A stretch of 21,255 nt of DNA from NCBI GenBank assembly GCA_036741235.1, contig DAINSQ010000086.1:1-21255 (forward strand). Direction: 5' to 3'. Both the position numbers and the translations under genes were made by a program. This document shows positions 15,167 through 21,255 of the stretch, one piece after another. Numbering within the stretch: the stretch's first letter is position 1; each line of letters begins with the position of its first letter. The stretch is from JABWBR01 sp036741235 (GTDB taxonomy: Bacteria; Bacteroidota; Bacteroidia; Chitinophagales; Saprospiraceae). The notes under the pieces were generated by a model. It did no database searches, was not told the DNA's origin, and was given only the letters and a program-made list of their open reading frames with translations.

Positions 15167-16915
15167 TCATCGAACCAGCAACACACTGCCCTTTTTCTCA
15201 ATCACCTGACCACCCGACTGTACCAATCTGATGGTATATAAATACACCCCTTGCGGCAAGGGGCGGCCCTCCTTGGCGCCGTCCCAGCCGTTTTCTATGG
15301 CGTTGCTCTCGAATAGCTGCCCGCCCCAGCGGTCGTAGATGACCATCCGGTACGATTGCGGCGCTCCAAATTGATACAACGGCCTGAATATCCGGTTGAC
15401 GCCGTCGGGCGAGAAGGCGTTGGGTACAAATAATTTGGCGGCCTGCTCCAGGCAAACCACGTTTGAGCGGGATGTCACCGTGCGGGTTTCGCCGTCGGGC
15501 AATTGCAGCCTTGCCACGGCTTCCACATAATAACAGGCCTGGGTTTGGTCGGGCTTGCTGATGTCGATCAAATCTTCAAAAGTCAATACGCCGCTGTCGG
15601 TCAACTGCGCCGGAGCGCCCACGGATTGGCGGTAGAGCTCGTAGCGGATGGAGTCGGCCAGGGGGTGGTAAAAAGGCGTCCATTGCAGTCTGTTTATGTT
15701 GTCGTCAAGCGCTTGACCCGACAGGTGCACGAGGCCCACTTCGTTGGAGCGGACAGTTGCGCCGCAGGCATCCGTTGTTTCAATGCGGTAAAAAAGTTGC
15801 CTCGCAGCCACCGGCGCCGAATTGTCTTCGGCATTATTGTCGGCAAGCAAGGGAATGGCGGTAGGCAGGGGCAGTATGTCTGTGAAATTGGGCAGATTGT
15901 TGGCGCGCTGCAAATTGGCGGCGGTAAGTTGGGCGTTTTCAGGGGCCCATAGCCAGCGCAGATCGGCGCCTCCGCTGCCGTTGACGGTAGCGTTGAGCAA
16001 TACCAGGCGGCGCAACGGTTGAATGACGGTAGCCTGCCGGCAGACGGTATTCGACGTAGCGCTTACCCCGGTACCGGCTTCCACTGCTTTTATTTCAAAA
16101 CAATAATCGACGCCGTCGTCGGCCTGGTCAAAAACATAAGTCAGCGCAGAACCGGGCACAGTATCCCAAGCCACAGGCGCTTGTCCGTTTAGTCCCACCC
16201 ATATCTCGTATCGCTCAACGCCGCCGGCCCAGTTCTGATAGGCATTCCAGCTCAGCGTCAGGCTTTGGGTACAAGGATCAATGTCGCCGGTTTCGACAAA
16301 CAGCGTAGTATGAGGGGAAGTCACCAGACTTTTGTTGCCGCAGCGATCAAGCGCGGAGACAAAATACGTCTCGGGGCCTTCGTCGGGAGCGGCATTGGCA
16401 TCGAGGTATACATTGGCGCCCCCGAAAACGGTGTCGATGATGGTTGTGCCGGCGGCGGTGTTGCGCGAAATGACATAGGCGTATACCTCGGGTGAGGGAC
16501 TCAAATCCCACCTGATCTCTACGTCGTCGCCGTTAACCACTGACACATAGCGGATGGGCCCCGGGTCCGGAATGCGGTTGTCGAGCGTATCGGAGCTCAG
16601 AGCGGGTTGGCCCGGACAGTTGTAGTCGCTCACCAGATAATAATACCAGGTGGCGCCGGCGGCGCCGGCGTGGTAAAAGGTCGTTTGTGCGGCATTATTG
16701 ACCGATGCCAATATGCTGAAAGGCCCGCCGGGTTGCTGTCCGGCGTATATGAGATAAGCGTTAAAAGCGCCGCAGGTATTATTGGGCGGCAACCACACCA
16801 GTGTGTCATTGGTGACGCACAAAAAATCGGGCGGCAAAATTTGCGCCGGCAATTGCAGCGAAAAGCACAGGGCCATCAAAATCAGTAATCGCTTCATCAT
16901 GTTGCTATTGTTCAT
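15167..16915 (-). CDS. secreted fibronectin-like protein with T9SS type B (CHU_C) sorting domain
   Basis: A 582-aa exported protein. A signal peptide ending LQLPAQ is followed by several fibronectin type III-like strands, with phrases such as YVISRNTAAG and YEIWVGLNGQ typical of these domains. The end is a gliding-motility-associated C-terminal domain at about 494-582: VPNAFSPDGVNRIFRPLYQF, then MVIYDRWGGQLFES, WDGAKEGRPLPQGVYLYTI and a closing VLLVR. Type B domains route cargo through T9SS. There is no catalytic motif, so a surface or adhesive role is likely. The ATG at 16915 overlaps the lipoprotein stop by 11 nt. ATGs at 16900 and 16897 would place MKRLLILM at the very start and are also plausible. 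It converges on the GLPGLI gene with a 4-bp gap. Confidence 0.9.
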   Translation of the reverse strand: MNNSNMMKRLLILMALCFSLQLPAQILPPDFLCVTNDTLVWLPPNNTCGAFNAYLIYAGQQPGGPFSILASVNNAAQTTFYHAGAAGATWYYYLVSDYNCPGQPALSSDTLDNRIPDPGPIRYVSVVNGDDVEIRWDLSPSPEVYAYVISRNTAAGTTIIDTVFGGANVYLDANAAPDEGPETYFVSALDRCGNKSLVTSPHTTLFVETGDIDPCTQSLTLSWNAYQNWAGGVERYEIWVGLNGQAPVAWDTVPGSALTYVFDQADDGVDYCFEIKAVEAGTGVSATSNTVCRQATVIQPLRRLVLLNATVNGSGGADLRWLWAPENAQLTAANLQRANNLPNFTDILPLPTAIPLLADNNAEDNSAPVAARQLFYRIETTDACGATVRSNEVGLVHLSGQALDDNINRLQWTPFYHPLADSIRYELYRQSVGAPAQLTDSGVLTFEDLIDISKPDQTQACYYVEAVARLQLPDGETRTVTSRSNVVCLEQAAKLFVPNAFSPDGVNRIFRPLYQFGAPQSYRMVIYDRWGGQLFESNAIENGWDGAKEGRPLPQGVYLYTIRLVQSGGQVIEKKGSVLLVR

Positions 16916-17711
16916 CCTCAGGCGCCTCCAATTCGCCCGCTTCCGCTTCGCGCCTTTCCAGGAAAAGCTGCTCCAGCACTTCCATCGAATAGCGCCGCTC
17001 CAGTTGGTAAGCGATAGAGAGGCCTTCGTATATGTTTTTTTTATAATAAACCAAACCTAACCCTTCGGCATAGATTTCTTCACCGCTGAATTCGGGTTCC
17101 ACCACGCCATCGTTGGGATCGAGGTCTTCTACCATTTCCCGCACGCTAAAGCGGATTGCCGGCAGCGTTTTGCCCTGCCAGACGAAAGTAGTATCTCCCA
17201 CATAACGGCGATTTTTGATGAGTGTTGTGGAAGCGCCGGGTATACCAGGGTATTCCAGTTTGACTTTGTACAAAAACACCTCATTGGAATCCCGAACCGA
17301 AAATGGAAAAACATTGCCGGCCTGCACCTGGGCCCTGATCGTCTGCTGCTCGCCCAGGCTGTCTACCGGATACATCAGCAATTCCTGCAACAACACGCCG
17401 TTGGCTACCAATTCTTCTTTCACCAATTGCATGGGCAGCAATTCATACTCGTAATACGTGCCGGTGAGCAAAACGCTGTCTTTTTGGATAAAAGAACGAT
17501 AATACCAATACACCGGCGTAAGCGCCTCATTGCCAACCGGATGGTACTCGTATACCAGCCCGTCTTCCAGTTCGCGAATGGGAAAATAATAATTGCGGAC
17601 ATCCTTTGCCCCCCATTTCCCACAACCGGCAACTGTCATAATGGCCATCAGCAATCCAACCCCGCCCAGCCATTTCTGTTTAGATCTGACAAAACTTAAC
17701 ATGCTCCTCAT
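16905..17711 (-). CDS. predicted lipoprotein of unknown function
   Basis: A 268-aa protein with a type II signal peptide: a charged start, a hydrophobic core (GGVGLLMAIMTV) and a lipobox VAGC with C30 as the lipidation site. The mature part is beta-rich, with FPIRELEDGLVYEYHPVGN near its start and a glutamate-rich C-terminal tail ending EDEQ. I do not recognise a domain. Its last codons overlap the start of the T9SS cargo gene by 11 nt, so the two form an operon and may act together at the cell surface. The start may be M1 at 17711 or M4 at 17702; both keep the signal peptide. It is transcribed away from secA. Confidence 0.85.
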   Translation of the reverse strand: MRSMLSFVRSKQKWLGGVGLLMAIMTVAGCGKWGAKDVRNYYFPIRELEDGLVYEYHPVGNEALTPVYWYYRSFIQKDSVLLTGTYYEYELLPMQLVKEELVANGVLLQELLMYPVDSLGEQQTIRAQVQAGNVFPFSVRDSNEVFLYKVKLEYPGIPGASTTLIKNRRYVGDTTFVWQGKTLPAIRFSVREMVEDLDPNDGVVEPEFSGEEIYAEGLGLVYYKKNIYEGLSIAYQLERRYSMEVLEQLFLERREAEAGELEAPEDEQ

Positions 17712-17746
17712 TCAACCTGTAATTATAGCATAACGTTTCCAATATT

Positions 17747-17763
17747 AATGCCAAAATGGCATT
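17747..17763. promoter_or_regulatory. 7-bp palindrome between divergent lipoprotein and secA genes
   Basis: AATGCCA and TGGCATT form a perfect inverted repeat around AAA. It lies 36 bp upstream of the lipoprotein start codon and about 70 bp before the secA minus-7 element. It could be an operator, but there is no regulator next to it to link it to. Confidence 0.3.
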
Positions 17764-17834
17764 TCGGATACCAGAAAAGGCGAATTGGTATGATATATGA
17801 GAGCCAACGCAATGGAATGGCGCTGCAAATATCG

Positions 17835-17842
17835 TATCTTTG
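17835..17842 (+). promoter_or_regulatory. secA minus-7 element
   Basis: TATCTTTG matches TAnnTTTG exactly, 32 bp before the secA ATG at 17875. It lies inside the longer open frame that begins at 17797, which argues that this upstream extension is not translated. No clear minus-33 TTTG was found. Confidence 0.6.
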
Positions 17843-17874
17843 CCGTTCGCTTCATTACTATATGCATAAATATC

Positions 17875-20800
17875 ATGTTCAAGAGCATTTTTGATCCTAT
17901 TAAAAATTTATTCGGCTCCAAACACGAGCGCGACAGAAAGGCCTATGAGCCCGTTGTAGAAGAGGTACTGGAGCACTACCAGGCCTATCAGTCGCTAAGT
18001 AACGACGAGCTTCGCAATAAAACGCTGGAATTCCGCCGGCGCATCGCTGAACATCTTACAAGCATCGACGCAGATATTCAGGCTATTATCGACGAGGCCA
18101 ACAACCAGGAAGACCTCGGCGAAAAAGAAGCCCTCTTCGGCGAAATCGACGAGTTGCGCAAGGAGCGCGACAAGGAGCTGGAGGTCATTCTGAAAGATTT
18201 ATTGCCTGAAGCTTTCGCCGCTGTAAAGGAAACCGCCCGCCGGTTTACGGAAAACAGCGAACTGGTAGTAACAGCCACCGACCACGACCGCGAACTGGCA
18301 GCCAAAGCCAATAAAAACTACGTGCGCATCGAAGGCGATAAAGCCATCTGGAGCAACCGCTGGGTGGCCGCCGGCGGCGAGATCGTCTGGAATATGGTGC
18401 ACTATGACGTACAGCTCATCGGCGGTATGGTGCTTCACGACGGCAAAATCGCCGAGATGGCCACCGGCGAAGGTAAAACGCTGGTAGCCACCCTGCCCGC
18501 CTACCTCAACGGCCTCTCGGGCGAAGGCGTTCACGTGGTGACGGTCAACGACTACCTCGCCCGCCGCGACTCGGAGTGGGTTGGCCCTATCTTCGAATTC
18601 CTGCTGCTTACGATAGATTGTATCGACAAATACCGCCCCCACTCGGAAGAACGCCGCCGCGCCTACCTGTGCGATATCACCTACGGCACCAACAACGAAT
18701 TCGGCTTCGACTACCTGCGCGACAATATGGTGCATTCGCCCGAGGAAATGGTGCAGCGCAAACACCACTTCGCTATGGTCGACGAGGTGGACTCGGTGCT
18801 CATCGACGACGCCCGTACGCCGCTCATTATTTCCGGCCCGGTTGGCCAGGCCAGCGAAGACCAGGACTATATCGAACTCAAACCCCACGTAGAACGCCTC
18901 ATCGCCGCCCAGCGCAAACTCGCCACCGACTACCTGGCCGAGTCGCGCAAATTGCTGGCTGAAAATAAAACGGGTTACCAGGAAGGCGAAGCCGGTATGG
19001 CCCTGCTGCGCGCTTACCGTGCCCTGCCCAAATACCGCCCGCTCATCAAATTCCTGAGCGAAGAGGGCATCAAGGTGATGCTCCAGAAGGCGGAAAACTA
19101 CTACATGCAGGAGCAATCCAAAAATATGCACCTGGTAGACGAACCGCTGCTCTTTACTATCGACGAGAAAAACCGCAATGTTGAACTCACCGAAAGAGGC
19201 GTAGAATACCTGTCGAAAGGCAACGAAGACCCTCGCTTTTTCGTCATGCCCGATGTGGCCAGCGAGATGGTGGAAATTGATAATAATACCGAGCTGGACA
19301 AACAGCAAAAAGAAGAGGCAAAAACCCGCCTGTCGCAGGATTTTGCCATCAAATCGCGCCGCCTCCACGCGATGAGCCAATTGCTGAAAGCCTACACGCT
19401 TTTTGAGGTTGATGAAGAGTACGTGGTTATTGAAGGCCAGGTTAAAATCGTCGACGAGCAAACAGGCCGTATGATGGAGGGCCGCCGTTATTCCGACGGC
19501 CTGCACCAGGCCCTCGAAGCCAAGGAAAACGTAAAGGTGGGCGAGATTACGCAAACCTACGCCACTGTTACGCTACAGAACTACTTCCGCATGTACCACA
19601 AACTATGCGGTATGACGGGTACCGCCGAAACGGAAGCCGGCGAATTCTGGACCATCTACAAACTCGACGTGGTGGTGATACCCACCAATAAAACCGTCAT
19701 CAGAGACGACCGCGAAGACCTGGTTTTCAAAACCCAGCGCGAAAAATTCAACGCCGTCATTGACGAGGTGGTGCAACTCAGCGAGGCCGGGCGGCCTATC
19801 CTGGTGGGTACTACTTCTGTTGATATTTCTGAAAAATTGAGCCGCATGCTCAAATTGCGCGGCATCGACCACAACGTGCTCAACGCCAAGCAACACCAGC
19901 GCGAAGCTGAAATCGTGGCCGAAGCAGGCCGCCCCGGCAAGGTGACCATCGCCACCAACATGGCCGGCCGCGGTACCGACATCAAAATTTCTCCCGAAGT
20001 GCGCAAAGCCGGCGGTCTGGCCATCATCGGCACCGAACGCCACGAATCGCGCCGCGTCGACCGCCAGTTGCGCGGCCGCGCAGGCCGCCAGGGCGACCCC
20101 GGCACCTCGCAGTTCTACGTGTCGCTCGAAGATAACCTCATGCGCCTCTTCCAGTCAGAGCGCATCGCCGGCATCATGGACCGCCTCGGCCATAAAGATG
20201 GAGAGGTGATCCAGCATTCGATGGTGACCAAGTCAATCGAACGCGCCCAGAAAAAAGTTGAGGAAAACAACTTCGGCATCCGCAAGCGACTGCTCGAATA
20301 CGACGACGTGATGAACATCCAGCGCGAAGCGATTTACAAAAAACGCAAAAACGCGCTGTCGGGCGAACGCCTCTCCGTAGACCTCAACCACATGTTCGAG
20401 TCTATCGTAGATAATATCGTAGATGCCAACAAACAGAGCGGCGACTACGACGGCTTCCGCCGCGATTGCCTCAATTTCCTTACTTTCGACCCCCAGATCG
20501 ACGCCGCTGCCTTCCGCGAAGCGCCCGCTGCCGATTTGTCGGAGCAACTGCTGGCCGAATTCCAGCAGTACTACCACCGCAAAGCCGACGCCATGGCAAG
20601 CATCCTGATGCCGCAAATCCAGGAAGTATACGCCACGCAAAGCCACCGCTACAAACGCATCCTCATACCCTTCTCCGACGGGCGCTCCAACCCCCTGGTC
20701 ATCACCGCCGATATCGCCGACGCCGTCAAAACCAAGGGCAAGTCGATTATGCTCGATATCGAAAAAGCGGTAACCCTCGCCATTATCGACGAAAAATGGA

Positions 20801-21201
20801 AGGAACACCTCCGCTCTATGGACGAACTCAAGGATTCGGTTCAAGCCGCGTCTTTTGAGCAAAAAGACCCGCTGGTGATCTACAAGATGGAGGCGTTTAA
20901 ATTATTCGAACAACTCGTCTTTGATATCAACGAGGCCGTGACGGCCTACCTCTCCAAAGGTATGCTGGTCACCTCCGACGGCCGCCCCCTGGATCAACCC
21001 CTGGAGCGCCGCCCCGTTGAGAATAGCAAGATCCGCACCAACCGCACCCCGCAAGACGAAGCGCGCGCCGCCGCCGAAGGCGTGAGCCGCCAGGCCCGCC
21101 AGGAAACGGTGCGCCGTACCGCCGATAAAATCGGCCGCAATGACCCCTGCCCCTGCGGCAGCGGCAAAAAGTATAAGCACTGCCACGGGAAGGATCTTTG
21201 A
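17875..21201 (+). CDS. secA: preprotein translocase ATPase SecA
   Basis: A 1108-aa motor ATPase that drives preproteins through SecYEG at the inner membrane. The N terminus is MFKSIFDPIKNLFGS. The Walker A motif is M195-A-T-G-E-G-K-T202 and the DEAD-type Walker B is D303-E-V-D306, followed by SVLIDDARTPLIISG. The second motor domain has TNMAGRGTDI, then TERHESRRVDRQLRGRAGRQ. The C terminus holds the zinc motif C1092-x-C1094-x8-C1103-H1104, which binds SecB and phospholipid in SecA. The length, greater than the roughly 900 aa of E. coli SecA, is normal for Bacteroidota. The frame is open upstream to 17797, but the minus-7 element and family N terminus support the ATG at 17875. It supplies the Sec export step needed by the T9SS cargo, lipoprotein and barrel encoded nearby. 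Confidence 0.98.
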   Translation: MFKSIFDPIKNLFGSKHERDRKAYEPVVEEVLEHYQAYQSLSNDELRNKTLEFRRRIAEHLTSIDADIQAIIDEANNQEDLGEKEALFGEIDELRKERDKELEVILKDLLPEAFAAVKETARRFTENSELVVTATDHDRELAAKANKNYVRIEGDKAIWSNRWVAAGGEIVWNMVHYDVQLIGGMVLHDGKIAEMATGEGKTLVATLPAYLNGLSGEGVHVVTVNDYLARRDSEWVGPIFEFLLLTIDCIDKYRPHSEERRRAYLCDITYGTNNEFGFDYLRDNMVHSPEEMVQRKHHFAMVDEVDSVLIDDARTPLIISGPVGQASEDQDYIELKPHVERLIAAQRKLATDYLAESRKLLAENKTGYQEGEAGMALLRAYRALPKYRPLIKFLSEEGIKVMLQKAENYYMQEQSKNMHLVDEPLLFTIDEKNRNVELTERGVEYLSKGNEDPRFFVMPDVASEMVEIDNNTELDKQQKEEAKTRLSQDFAIKSRRLHAMSQLLKAYTLFEVDEEYVVIEGQVKIVDEQTGRMMEGRRYSDGLHQALEAKENVKVGEITQTYATVTLQNYFRMYHKLCGMTGTAETEAGEFWTIYKLDVVVIPTNKTVIRDDREDLVFKTQREKFNAVIDEVVQLSEAGRPILVGTTSVDISEKLSRMLKLRGIDHNVLNAKQHQREAEIVAEAGRPGKVTIATNMAGRGTDIKISPEVRKAGGLAIIGTERHESRRVDRQLRGRAGRQGDPGTSQFYVSLEDNLMRLFQSERIAGIMDRLGHKDGEVIQHSMVTKSIERAQKKVEENNFGIRKRLLEYDDVMNIQREAIYKKRKNALSGERLSVDLNHMFESIVDNIVDANKQSGDYDGFRRDCLNFLTFDPQIDAAAFREAPAADLSEQLLAEFQQYYHRKADAMASILMPQIQEVYATQSHRYKRILIPFSDGRSNPLVITADIADAVKTKGKSIMLDIEKAVTLAIIDEKWKEHLRSMDELKDSVQAASFEQKDPLVIYKMEAFKLFEQLVFDINEAVTAYLSKGMLVTSDGRPLDQPLERRPVENSKIRTNRTPQDEARAAAEGVSRQARQETVRRTADKIGRNDPCPCGSGKKYKHCHGKDL

Positions 21202-21255
21202 GGTGACAAGGTGACAAGGTGACAAGGTGACAAGGTGACAAGGTGACAGGGTGAC
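21202..21255. repeat. 8-bp tandem array GGTGACAA directly after secA, running off the window
   Basis: Five copies of GGTGACAA, one GGTGACAG and a partial unit begin at the base after the secA stop codon and continue to the window edge. The unit differs from the array after hppA only in its last base. Confidence 0.95.

Noticed and set aside
17797..17874. Longer SecA N terminus starting at 17797
   Set aside because: The extension contains an exact minus-7 promoter element and does not resemble SecA, whose usual N terminus begins at 17875.
18199..19554. 451-aa open frame antisense to secA
   Set aside because: It lies wholly within secA and has no recognisable domain. It arises from the codon bias of the opposite strand.

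Overview
The window looks like chromosomal DNA from a Bacteroidota bacterium, probably of the Saprospiraceae/Lewinella type. Four things point there. Two proteins carry type IX secretion (T9SS) C-terminal sorting domains, one type A and one type B (CHU_C-like). There is a GLPGLI-family protein. Several genes are preceded by the Bacteroidota sigma-A minus-7 motif TAnnTTTG and lack a Shine-Dalgarno sequence. SecA is the long (about 1,100 aa) Bacteroidota form. Genus and species cannot be decided from the sequence alone.

Layout, left to right. (1) 199-3941, plus strand: a class III PLP aminotransferase, a divergent kinase-like protein, and a secernin-type C69 hydrolase 2 nt behind it. (2) 3942-4645: a 700-bp non-coding stretch with a likely terminator, several small hairpins and, at its end, the promoter of hppA. 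(3) 4646-6841: hppA, a K+-dependent membrane pyrophosphatase with the glutamate of sodium-pumping forms, followed by an 8-bp tandem repeat array and a strong terminator. (4) 6992-10270: three poorly known genes: an AT-richer outer-membrane barrel (minus), a helical-repeat protein with a near-consensus promoter (plus), and a four-helix membrane protein (minus). A 161-bp MITE-like element lies directly upstream of the last. (5) 10540-11841, minus: a secreted beta-lactamase-fold serine hydrolase with a T9SS tail. (6) 12058-15162: a histidine kinase/OmpR-type regulator pair reading left, and a GLPGLI-family secreted protein reading right. They share a regulatory region with helically phased TTAAC repeats. 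(7) 15167-17711, minus: a lipoprotein gene overlapping a fibronectin-like T9SS cargo gene. (8) 17875-21201: secA, followed at once by a second array of the same 8-bp repeat type.

Functionally, much of the window concerns the cell envelope: energising the membrane (hppA), Sec export (secA), T9SS cargo, a lipoprotein, an outer-membrane barrel, and a two-component system that probably controls a secreted GLPGLI protein. The first three genes look like a small amine or amino-acid metabolism cluster of unknown substrate.

No tRNA, rRNA, CRISPR array or intact insertion sequence was seen. The best candidates for a closer look are the phased repeat operator between the kinase and the GLPGLI gene, the MITE-like element, the aminotransferase/kinase-like/C69 cluster, and the habit of placing different short tandem repeats right after stop codons.
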